From an uncultured Flavihumibacter sp. (GTDB lineage Bacteria; Bacteroidota; Bacteroidia; Chitinophagales; Chitinophagaceae), in NCBI GenBank assembly GCA_902168105.1, contig CABHOY010000015.1, positions 124,001 to 188,000 of the forward strand: a stretch of 64,000 nucleotides of DNA, read 5' to 3'. This document shows, one piece after another, positions 44,932 through 53,572 of this stretch; positions within the stretch are counted from its first letter, which is position 1, and each line of letters starts with the position of its first letter. The notes under the pieces are model-generated. The model saw only the letters and a list, made by a program, of their open reading frames with translations, had not been told where the DNA came from and made no database searches. A program made the position numbers and the translations under genes.

Positions 44932-47496
44932 ATGAGATGGACAGTAGTAGTTTATAGTGTGACAGCACTTTTTTTCGGACATGGTACATATGCACAACGT
45001 TTGCAGAACGAGAAGCTTTCGCTGGAATGGTCCCGATCAGGAAAGGGATACGAGATCACATTGCTCACTATAGAAGGCAAGGCGTTAGCAGCGCCGTCAG
45101 GAGAATATAGTGTGTTATATTCTTCAGGTAAACCTGGAACTGATCCTGACCTGCGTTATGCTGATACGCACCCTGGCGGTTTTTCATTGAAAGAATATAA
45201 ATACCTGGTACATACCTGGGAGAACAATCTGAGTCCCGTAAGCATGAATACCGCTGGCACCAATATTAGTTTTTATCCTGAGAAAGTGCAACGGACAGGC
45301 AACAAATTAATGTTTTCTAAAACTTCTAAAGACTGGGACTTGTCTGCTACATGGCAACTGGATGAACAATTCCATAACGATATACATGTCAGTATCACAC
45401 TGAAGGCAAAACGTGCGGGTTATTATGCCATTGCTTCGCCAACGCTGGCGACTGTGAAAGACAACAAGCCTGATTTTGCAATGATACCAGGATACTTTCA
45501 AAGTAATACCATACAACCTGATCTCGTACTCAGTTATGGTTACGGCCAGGGAATACCCGATAAACCGGTTATTTTCAGGGAACGTACCGCCAGTACGCTT
45601 AGTCCGCTGGTAACTACGGATGGTGTCACACTCGCAGTAATACCCGATCCCGGCACGGGGCGCGATCCCTGGGAGAAAGATCAGAATACGCATAGCGCAT
45701 GGAAGCTGGGACTCTCCGTAATGAACAGGGCTGGTAAATATACGCCTGTCGCCTATCATCCTGTACTGGGACAAGATAGCTCATATATGAAAGCAGGAGA
45801 GCAGCGTACTTTTTCTTTCCGGTATACATTGCAACCAACGGATTGGTATACCGTATACAACCATGCCATCAACGATGTATATCGCTTTCCTGATATGCTG
45901 AAATTGAAAACAACCAGGCAATCTGTTTCAAACAGGATCATGTCCATGCTGCATTATCTGGATAATGACAGTACTTCTATGTGGCATACATTTCAATACA
46001 AGGGAATGGAGATAGGTGCGCAGGCATACCTGGGCGGTGTGGTCGGTTCAGGACAGGATGCCATGAAGAACTCTGACTATGGGGCTATGTGGATGCTGGC
46101 GACTATTACGGGCGATAGTGTTCTGTTAAATAAGCGTTTGCCGGGAGCGCTGAATTTTAAACTGGCACAACAACAGGCAGGACCGGGCTTCTTTCAGGGG
46201 GCTGCCACAGGACAATATTATCTGTGGAAAAGCCAACGTTTCACAGAAGAATGGGGCACTTATGTAGAGCCGATAGCATTGACTTATTACACCATGCTGG
46301 ACATGGGCAATATATTATTGTTTGATCCGGGGAATGAGCAACTGAAACAGCGCCTCAGGATGGGGGCGGATAAACTGCTGCAATGGCAGCAGGAAGACGG
46401 TCACTGGGAAGTGGGGTATGATGGCGCTACTAACAACGCGGCCTTTACAGATATACCGGACCTGCGCCCCACGTTCTACGGATTGCTGGTGGCGTATCGT
46501 ATCCTGAAAGATGAAAAGTATCTGCAGGCTGCCCGTAAAGGCGCTGACTGGCTGGTACGTGAAGGCGTCAACAAAGGCTGTTTTCTCGGCGTATGCGGTG
46601 ATGCCCGTTTTGTAGCTGATTTTGCCACAGGACAAACCGTTCAGGCGCTGCTGGACCTGTATGCGCTTTGCGGTAATGAGCAGTATAAAAATGCTGCCAT
46701 TGCTGCTGCAAGAATATATACCGCCTCCATTTATACACATCCGATCCCTACGCATGCAAAGAAAACGGTGAATGGCGAGGAGTGGGAAGACTGGCAGATC
46801 AGTCAGGCCGGGCTTAGTTTTGAACACGGCGGCAGTCTGGGCTCTGCTAATTCTCATGGCCCTATTATGCTGGCTAGTCATGCAGGTATGTTTGTTCGTC
46901 TTTTTTCTCTTACGCATGATTCTCTTTTCATCAACATGGCCCGTGCCGCCATATGGGGGCGTGATGCTTTTATTGACAGGAAAACCAGCGTTGCATCTTA
47001 CTACTGGAAGACCATGAACGCAGGTGCAGGTCCTTATCCGCATCATGCCTGGTGGCAGGTAGGATTGCTGATGGATTATCTTGTTTCGGAAACTACCCTT
47101 CGCAGTAAAGGCGGGATCAGCTTTCCCCAGGGCTTTATTACACCAAAGGTCGGACCGCATACCTGTTACGGATTTGCGCCGGGAAAGATATTTGGCAACA
47201 CGGCAAAGCTGTATATGCCTGACGGTATGCTGAAAGTAGATAATCCGCAGGTAGATCATATCTGTGCGGTTGATACAGCCAATAGCAAAATATATGTCAT
47301 GCTCCTGAACGATGATGACGATGAACAGCAAGCTACCGTGCAGTTTGACGCCAGCAAGGTAAAGATAGCGCAACAGGTGGCGGTGACCATACTGGATGCC
47401 ACAGGAAAGACAGAGCGGAAAAATCTTACAGGTGCTCAATGGCAGATAACGCTCCCGCCGGTTGGCCTGAAAATACTTGAGATCAGTTTATTATGA
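44932..47496 (+). CDS. Six-hairpin (alpha/alpha)-toroid type exported protein, putative glycoside-active enzyme
   Basis: 854 aa with a short signal peptide (ends near TYAQ). Residues about 22-310 are beta-rich. About 320-720 has repeated helical pairs typical of a six-hairpin toroid: EEWGTYVEPIALTYYTML, DKLLQWQQEDGHWEVGYD, LRPTFYGLLVAYRILKDEKY, FATGQTVQALLDLYALCG, then NSHGPIMLASHAGMFVRL. A beta-sandwich closes the chain. I cannot assign a CAZy family. Related large proteins are sometimes labelled as glycerophosphodiester phosphodiesterases in databases, as I recall, but I see no such signature. Its stop overlaps the symporter ATG by 4 bp (ATGA), so they are co-translated. Confidence 0.8.
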   Translation: MRWTVVVYSVTALFFGHGTYAQRLQNEKLSLEWSRSGKGYEITLLTIEGKALAAPSGEYSVLYSSGKPGTDPDLRYADTHPGGFSLKEYKYLVHTWENNLSPVSMNTAGTNISFYPEKVQRTGNKLMFSKTSKDWDLSATWQLDEQFHNDIHVSITLKAKRAGYYAIASPTLATVKDNKPDFAMIPGYFQSNTIQPDLVLSYGYGQGIPDKPVIFRERTASTLSPLVTTDGVTLAVIPDPGTGRDPWEKDQNTHSAWKLGLSVMNRAGKYTPVAYHPVLGQDSSYMKAGEQRTFSFRYTLQPTDWYTVYNHAINDVYRFPDMLKLKTTRQSVSNRIMSMLHYLDNDSTSMWHTFQYKGMEIGAQAYLGGVVGSGQDAMKNSDYGAMWMLATITGDSVLLNKRLPGALNFKLAQQQAGPGFFQGAATGQYYLWKSQRFTEEWGTYVEPIALTYYTMLDMGNILLFDPGNEQLKQRLRMGADKLLQWQQEDGHWEVGYDGATNNAAFTDIPDLRPTFYGLLVAYRILKDEKYLQAARKGADWLVREGVNKGCFLGVCGDARFVADFATGQTVQALLDLYALCGNEQYKNAAIAAARIYTASIYTHPIPTHAKKTVNGEEWEDWQISQAGLSFEHGGSLGSANSHGPIMLASHAGMFVRLFSLTHDSLFINMARAAIWGRDAFIDRKTSVASYYWKTMNAGAGPYPHHAWWQVGLLMDYLVSETTLRSKGGISFPQGFITPKVGPHTCYGFAPGKIFGNTAKLYMPDGMLKVDNPQVDHICAVDTANSKIYVMLLNDDDDEQQATVQFDASKVKIAQQVAVTILDATGKTERKNLTGAQWQITLPPVGLKILEISLL

Positions 47497-49238
47497 AGTC
47501 AGTTATAGATACCACCGTCATATTCGTTTTCTCAGCTTTTGTGCTGGTCATAGGAATGTTGTTTGCCCGCACGGGAAGGAATATGAAGTCCTTCTTTGCA
47601 GGAGGTGAAGCGGTGCCCTGGTTTATCGGCGGACTATCACTCTTCATGAGCTTTTTTTCTGCAGGTACGTTTGTGGCATGGGGTAGTATTGCTTACAAAT
47701 ACGGCTTTGTGTCTGTCACTATTCAGTGGACGATGTGCCTGGGAGGGATCATCACTGCATTCCTGCTGGCGCCACGCTGGAAAAGGACGGGCGCACTGAC
47801 AGCTGCTGAATTTATTAAACAGCGGTTAGGTGGTCCGGTTCAGAAATTCTATGTCTATACTTTTCTGATCGTATCACTTTTCAATAAAGGAGCGGTGTTA
47901 TACCCGGTGGCGAAGCTGGTCAGTGTATCACTGGGATTTCCACTTACCGCCTGCACGGTTGTGCTGGGACTGATGATGATCGCATATACTGCAATAGGCG
48001 GCTTGTGGGCGGTAATGGTAACGGATATCCTGCAGTTTGTGATATTAACAGCAGCTGTACTGATCGTACTGCCGCTATCACTGAATACAGCGGGAGGCTG
48101 GACGCATTTTACTGACAGGGTACCGGCAGATTTCTTTTCGGTCATCAACGGAGAATATACAGTCGGGTTTATAGTAGCCTTCGCATTGTATCACATCAGT
48201 TATATCGGTGGTAACTGGACTTTCGTACAGCGTTACACCAGTGTGGAATCTCCCAAAGCTGCAAAGAAAGTGGCCTTCTTATTCGCCGCACTTTACCTGG
48301 TCAGTCCTGTTATATGGATGCTGCCGCCAATGATATACCGAAGTATCAACCCGGCGCTTAGCGGATTGAATACAGAGAATGCTTACCTGGAAGTGTGCAG
48401 GCTGGTATTGCCTCCGGGCCTCATGGGACTGATGCTGACGGGTATGTATTTTTCTACCTCCGCTACTGCGAATACCACATTGAATGTTACTTCTGCTGTG
48501 ATCACCAATGATATTTACAAAGGCATGATCAATCCCGATGCGTCCGATAAACAGCTGATCCGGATGGCGCGCTTATCCGGTTTGTTACTTGGTTGTGGCA
48601 TGATCGGTATTGCATTGCTGGTGCCTGCTGCAGGAGGAATGATCGAAGTAGTGTTGAGTATTGCGGCCATCACCGGCGGACCGACACTACTTCCGCCCCT
48701 CTGGGCATTGGTGTCTAAAAAACTGACGGGGAAAGCAGCTTATATCATATCCGCTGTATGTCTGGTAGTGAACCTGTTATTTAAGTTTATCGTACCATTA
48801 GTGACGGCACTGAAGTTGAGCCGTTCACAGGAAATGTTGCTGGGAGTAGCACTGCCATTTATCATGTTGCTGATACATGAATTTGTATTGTGTGCCGGTA
48901 AGGCATCGTCAGCCGACTATCTGCAGTACAAGTCCTTCCGCAGGCAGCAGAAGGAAAAGATGGTAGAACAATCCCCGGAAGAAATAACAGCAATCCGGAA
49001 GCAGAACCTGTTCGGATTAAAGGTGATAGCCTTTGCCCTGGCATTTACTGCATTGCTGTTGTATATCCTGTCTATACTGGCGGCGACAGGGAAGACGCTG
49101 GTGGCCGGCATTGCAACGGCGATACTGCTGGCTGCTGCTATTCCTGTGATCGCGATACGCAGACTTAATAATGCACAAAAACATATCCTCAAAAGAACAC
49201 ATGCTATAGAAAACAATGATGTAGCATCCTCACATTAA
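47493..49238 (+). CDS. Sodium:solute symporter (SSS family)
   Basis: 581 aa with about 14 membrane helices. SSS features: GMLFARTGRNMKSFFAGGEAVPWFIGGLSLFMS (given here as the GRNMKSFFAGGEAVPW and GGLSLFMS blocks) and the sodium-site helix FSTSATANTTLNVTSAVITNDIYK (blocks TSATANTTLNVT and ITNDIYKG). It probably moves the monosaccharide or processed sugar across the inner membrane. Overlaps the preceding gene by 4 bp. Confidence 0.94.
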   Translation: MKSVIDTTVIFVFSAFVLVIGMLFARTGRNMKSFFAGGEAVPWFIGGLSLFMSFFSAGTFVAWGSIAYKYGFVSVTIQWTMCLGGIITAFLLAPRWKRTGALTAAEFIKQRLGGPVQKFYVYTFLIVSLFNKGAVLYPVAKLVSVSLGFPLTACTVVLGLMMIAYTAIGGLWAVMVTDILQFVILTAAVLIVLPLSLNTAGGWTHFTDRVPADFFSVINGEYTVGFIVAFALYHISYIGGNWTFVQRYTSVESPKAAKKVAFLFAALYLVSPVIWMLPPMIYRSINPALSGLNTENAYLEVCRLVLPPGLMGLMLTGMYFSTSATANTTLNVTSAVITNDIYKGMINPDASDKQLIRMARLSGLLLGCGMIGIALLVPAAGGMIEVVLSIAAITGGPTLLPPLWALVSKKLTGKAAYIISAVCLVVNLLFKFIVPLVTALKLSRSQEMLLGVALPFIMLLIHEFVLCAGKASSADYLQYKSFRRQQKEKMVEQSPEEITAIRKQNLFGLKVIAFALAFTALLLYILSILAATGKTLVAGIATAILLAAAIPVIAIRRLNNAQKHILKRTHAIENNDVASSH

Positions 49239-49261
49239 TTCGGGAATCAAAAAAAGAAGTT

Positions 49262-51538
49262 ATGATGAAAGAACAAGCCAGTGTAGGAAGGCATTTAAAA
49301 ACGTATCAGTACCACGCAGATCTGATTGTTACGGGAGGAGGACTGGCAGGCGTATGTTGCGCTGTTACTGCTGCAAGGGAAGGTGTTAAAGTGATACTGG
49401 TACAGGACAGGCCTGTGTTAGGGGGGAATTCTTCCAGTGAGGTCAGACTATGGGTATTGGGCGCTACATCGCACATGGGAAATAACAATCGCTGGGCAAG
49501 AGAAGGAGGCGTGGCAGATGAGATCCTGACAGAAAACATGTGGCGGAATCCTGATGGCAATCCGCTGATCTATGATACTATCCTGCTGGAGAAAGTAACA
49601 AGCGAGTCTAATATCAGACTACTGCTGAACACCGCTGTATTCGAAGTGACTAAAAAGGATGCGGACGTGATTGACCAGGTGAAAGCATTCTGTAGTCAGA
49701 ACAGTACATTATATGAATTGAAAGCACCACTTTTCTGTGATGCTTCCGGCGATGGTATTGTAGGTTTTCTGGCTGGTGCTGCTTTTCGCATGGGAGCAGA
49801 AAGTGAAAGTGAGTTCGGTGAGAAGTTTGCTCCTACAACCGAATATGGAGAACTGCTGGGACATTCCCTGTACTTCTATACGAAAGACACAGGCCGTCCA
49901 ACGGTCTTCGTGCCGCCAGCCTATGCGTTGAAAGATATTACGGCTATCCCTAAATATAAACGTATCAACAGCCAGGACCATGGATGTCAGCTGTGGTGGA
50001 TAGAATACGGTGGAAGGCTGGATACTGTTCACGAAACAGAGACGATCAAATGGGAGCTCTGGAAGGTAGTATACGGCATATGGGACTATATTAAGAATTC
50101 GGGGCTTTTCCCCGAAGCGGAAACCATGACCCTTGAATGGGTAGGCCAGATACCGGGTAAGAGGGAAAGCCGCCGTTTTGAAGGTGATTATATGTTGCGG
50201 CAACAGGATATCATCGAACAGCGCGAGCATTACGATGCCGTAGCTTATGGCGGCTGGTCTATCGATCTGCATCCGGCGGATGGTGTATTCAGTGAAAAAC
50301 CTTCCTGTAACCAGTGGCACAGCAAAGGTCTTTACCAGGTGCCCTACAGGTGTTTCTATAGTCATAATATCAGTAACCTGTTCCTGGCAGGACGTATCAT
50401 TAGTGCGTCGCACGTAGCATTTGGTTCCAGCAGGGTAATGGGTACAAGCGCATGCGGTGCGCAGGCTGTGGGTATGGCCGCTGTGTTATGCCGGCAATAC
50501 GAACTGCAACCGCGTGAACTGTTAAACGCGGAACGAATGAATGAGTTGCAATCACGATTGGTCAGGACAGGGCAGTATATACCCCGGGTCACACCGATGG
50601 ATAAGCATGACATAGTGAGAGAGGGGGCAATAACTGTCAGTAGTGAATATGTATTACGCCACTTGCAGGCTGATGGTACCAATATCCAGTTAAATGCTGC
50701 TATGGGGCAGATGCTGCCTTTAAAAGCAGGCGGTATCCCGTCAATAACTGTATATGCAGACGCAATGGAATATACGACTTTGCAGGTGTCCCTGCGTACC
50801 AGCAGTAAACAGGTGCATCATACACCCGATGTGATTTTGCAGGAGCTGGTCATACCGTTGAAAAAAGGGACGCAGGCAGTGCAACTATCCTTTGATGTGG
50901 TATTGCAGGATGATAATTACATCTTCCTGTGTTTTATGAAGAATGAGACTGTGAGCTTACGTAACAGCAGTGAAAGGATCAGTGGTGTACTTTCCGTATT
51001 CAATAAAACTAATCCTGCGGTATCAAATTATGGTGCGCAGACGCCCCCTGAGGATATTGGTGTGGAGGCATTTGAATTCTGGTGCCCGGAACGCCGCCCC
51101 GGAGGCAAGAACCTCGCAATGGATATCCCGGCAGGCATTGCTTTGTTTGGAGGGGAGAATGTCCGGAACGGGATCAACCGTCCTACATATCAGCCTAACA
51201 TCTGGCTGGCAGATAAGGAAGATGCAGACCCGAAACTAACAGTAAGCTGGAAGGAGAAGAAGATCATCCGGGAGATAGAATTGGTGTTTGATGCAGATTT
51301 CGATCATCCGATGGAAAACGTTATCTATCATCATCCCGAAAGAACGATGCCATTCTGTGTAGATGCCTTTGTGATCTGTAATGACAGGAATGAGCCGGTA
51401 ATTAAAGTGACAGACAATCATCAATCGCTGCAACGTATTATATTGAAAGAGCCTGTGGAAACAAGTAAGCTTACTTTTCATCTGAAAGGTACGCATGGCG
51501 GAACACCGGCAGGTATGTTTGCGGTAAGATGTTATTAA
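49262..51538 (+). CDS. FAD-dependent oxidoreductase with C-terminal beta-rich extension
   Basis: 758 aa without signal peptide, so cytoplasmic. N-terminal dinucleotide-binding fold with VTGGGLAGVCCAVTAAREG, followed by GGNSSSEVRLWVLG and DASGDGIVGFLAGA, the FAD_oxidored type (fumarate-reductase flavoprotein relatives). The FAD fold closes with LFLAGRIISASHVAFGSSRV and MGTSACGAQAVGMAA (about residues 375-405). Residues about 450-758 are an additional beta-rich region of unknown role. In a sugar locus it may oxidise an imported saccharide, but no substrate can be deduced. It follows the symporter gene by 23 bp. Confidence 0.9.
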   Translation: MMKEQASVGRHLKTYQYHADLIVTGGGLAGVCCAVTAAREGVKVILVQDRPVLGGNSSSEVRLWVLGATSHMGNNNRWAREGGVADEILTENMWRNPDGNPLIYDTILLEKVTSESNIRLLLNTAVFEVTKKDADVIDQVKAFCSQNSTLYELKAPLFCDASGDGIVGFLAGAAFRMGAESESEFGEKFAPTTEYGELLGHSLYFYTKDTGRPTVFVPPAYALKDITAIPKYKRINSQDHGCQLWWIEYGGRLDTVHETETIKWELWKVVYGIWDYIKNSGLFPEAETMTLEWVGQIPGKRESRRFEGDYMLRQQDIIEQREHYDAVAYGGWSIDLHPADGVFSEKPSCNQWHSKGLYQVPYRCFYSHNISNLFLAGRIISASHVAFGSSRVMGTSACGAQAVGMAAVLCRQYELQPRELLNAERMNELQSRLVRTGQYIPRVTPMDKHDIVREGAITVSSEYVLRHLQADGTNIQLNAAMGQMLPLKAGGIPSITVYADAMEYTTLQVSLRTSSKQVHHTPDVILQELVIPLKKGTQAVQLSFDVVLQDDNYIFLCFMKNETVSLRNSSERISGVLSVFNKTNPAVSNYGAQTPPEDIGVEAFEFWCPERRPGGKNLAMDIPAGIALFGGENVRNGINRPTYQPNIWLADKEDADPKLTVSWKEKKIIREIELVFDADFDHPMENVIYHHPERTMPFCVDAFVICNDRNEPVIKVTDNHQSLQRIILKEPVETSKLTFHLKGTHGGTPAGMFAVRCY

Positions 51539-51560
51539 CGAATCATATCAACAGATATTT

Positions 51561-53513
51561 ATGTTAAAGAAACTAAGATCAGTTTTTGGGTTGATCGTTT
51601 TGCAGTTGTCAGCAACAGCATTTGTTTATGCGCAGGATAATACATTCCATCCTGATAAACATTGGGTATGCGTTAGTCAGACCGGCTATAACAGCAATGC
51701 GCCTAAAAGATTCACCGTACCGACAGCTATGGAAGGGAAGGCCGGTTTTTATATCACTGCTACAGGTGATGACAAGCAGGTGTATAAAGGGACCACCATC
51801 AATGGCGTTGGCGATTTTACAGGCTTCAAACCTGCGGATAATGAACAACAGTATGTTATTCATGTAACGGGTGGCAATCTGCCCGAGGGTGTATCTTATC
51901 CTTTCAGGGTAGCGCCTTGTTTACTGGAGAAGGAAGGATTGAACCCGTCAGTCTGGTTTATGAATGATACCCGTAGTGCAACCGGTACACACCATTCGGC
52001 TTATGGAGGTTGTCCGTGGAGGGATGGGACTTATTACTCTTATGAGATCCCCTCCCTGATCTGGATGTATCTCTCCAATCCGGCAGCATACGACGCGATG
52101 CCTGCTACAATTTCTTACGACAGTCTGAAGGCGATCGTACTTAACCCGGACTACAAGCTTGTTAAATCCCCCAATGACGAAACTGCGTTGGAAGCAACGA
52201 GGAAATACTTCACGACTATTGAGAAACCAACGGGTAATCACATACCTGATGTGATCATGGACCTGCATTGGGGCGTGGGGTATTACATGGTAAATCCGGA
52301 AACGCAGGACCCAAGTAAAGATCCGCTGCCACGTCAGTTACATCCGCAAACGCTGGCGCAGCTGGCTTTCTTCCTGTATGCATATCCATATCTGGATAAA
52401 TGGTTCTCTCATAACTTCTACGAACAGGTGTTATCCTTTACAAGGCAACAATGGAAGACGGTGGGTTTATTGGATATTCAGCGGGAGGTAGGCACATCCA
52501 AAGGAAGGCATACACCGGGCTTCTCTGTATTGCCTAACCTGCTGATGTATGAAGTGGCAAAACGTGATAAGCTGCCTGATGCGGATGCTTACATGCACGC
52601 TGCGGAGCGACAAACTACCTGGATGATCGATTCACTTTCGCTGGAAGATCCTATGGTAACAAAAGGGCAGCGTATGAGTGAGCATATGCTGCTGACTGGA
52701 TTGGCGATGTACCTGTTGCAATACAAGGATCAGGCGCCAGCTGGTTTACAACGGAAAATAGCTAAGTGGGCGGATATCGTGATCAGCAGATCGGGTAATG
52801 CCTGGGACTTCAGAAGATATGATATGGATAAGAACTGGACGGTACCTGAATTCAATGAAGTAGGCAATGTGGCGGGGTTCCCGGCTTCAGGACTGCTGGC
52901 CGCTATTGTTATAAAAGATGCAGCAAAGAAACGACGCCTGGAGGAGATCTCTTTCGCCCATTTTGATAACCTGTATGGTCGTAATCCGTTGAACGTGCAT
53001 GCGGCGCATCATCCGGAGAAAGGATTTAAAGATATCACCAAAGGGTATCCGAGGGGGTACCAGGAAGACGTATGCGCCAGACTGGAGTTGTCGCGCGGAG
53101 GCATCAGCTGCCTGCCGGGAACAGAAATGTATCCTTTTAATCCGTCAGGAAAGGACCGGCACCTTGAAGGATGGATCAATCATAACACCGCTTGGAACAT
53201 GAGCCTCGCTGTGTTAAGCTGGTATGATAACCGTCCGCTGTTCTTTACAAAGGGCAAGGACGGTCTGGATATCAACTGGCAGGCGCCGGTGGGTAATACC
53301 AATAGCTTACCGCTGACGGTGTATGTAAACGGGGTAAGAAAAGGATCAGTAGTATTAACTGGAAATGACGATATGACCTTTAAGGGCAAGGTGGGTATCA
53401 AACCCGCTGCATTGCTCCTGGACGGTGGAGAAGTGCCTGTAAAAAAGGGTGACCGTATTGGAGTCGCTTACGGTCTGGGCTTCCTGGAAAAGCAGCTGGA
53501 ATTGCGTTGGTGA
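51561..53513 (+). CDS. GH9-like exported protein lacking recognisable catalytic residues
   Basis: 650 aa; signal peptide to about residue 25 (FVYAQ). An Ig-like N-domain starts WVCVSQTGYNSNAPKRFTV, as in the CelD_N module of GH9 cellulases. A helical toroid follows, and the near-C-terminal LYGRNPLNVHAAHHP resembles the GH9 GRNP-type block. However the expected DAGD motif is not present (nearest: GGCPWRDG), and the NE catalytic region reads GWINHNTAWN with Asn where Glu is expected. Either a different catalytic arrangement or a non-hydrolytic role. A C-terminal beta module (about 570-650) ends the chain. Fits the mannoside/glycan locus. Confidence 0.75.
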   Translation: MLKKLRSVFGLIVLQLSATAFVYAQDNTFHPDKHWVCVSQTGYNSNAPKRFTVPTAMEGKAGFYITATGDDKQVYKGTTINGVGDFTGFKPADNEQQYVIHVTGGNLPEGVSYPFRVAPCLLEKEGLNPSVWFMNDTRSATGTHHSAYGGCPWRDGTYYSYEIPSLIWMYLSNPAAYDAMPATISYDSLKAIVLNPDYKLVKSPNDETALEATRKYFTTIEKPTGNHIPDVIMDLHWGVGYYMVNPETQDPSKDPLPRQLHPQTLAQLAFFLYAYPYLDKWFSHNFYEQVLSFTRQQWKTVGLLDIQREVGTSKGRHTPGFSVLPNLLMYEVAKRDKLPDADAYMHAAERQTTWMIDSLSLEDPMVTKGQRMSEHMLLTGLAMYLLQYKDQAPAGLQRKIAKWADIVISRSGNAWDFRRYDMDKNWTVPEFNEVGNVAGFPASGLLAAIVIKDAAKKRRLEEISFAHFDNLYGRNPLNVHAAHHPEKGFKDITKGYPRGYQEDVCARLELSRGGISCLPGTEMYPFNPSGKDRHLEGWINHNTAWNMSLAVLSWYDNRPLFFTKGKDGLDINWQAPVGNTNSLPLTVYVNGVRKGSVVLTGNDDMTFKGKVGIKPAALLLDGGEVPVKKGDRIGVAYGLGFLEKQLELRW

Positions 53514-53572
53514 TATTTAGGGTTTCGTTACCACAAAATATTTCTACTTTTAGGCGAAGTAAGTCATATAAC

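Noticed and set aside
46315..47439. 374-codon antisense frame inside the six-hairpin gene
   Set aside because: Composition is Arg/His/Cys-rich without domain character; the sense frame has clear protein features.
44932..47496. Glycerophosphodiester phosphodiesterase
   Set aside because: No HD/HxN catalytic signature of that family is visible; helical repeats dominate instead.
49709..50413. 234-codon antisense frame inside the FAD gene
   Set aside because: Shadow of the flavoprotein coding sequence.
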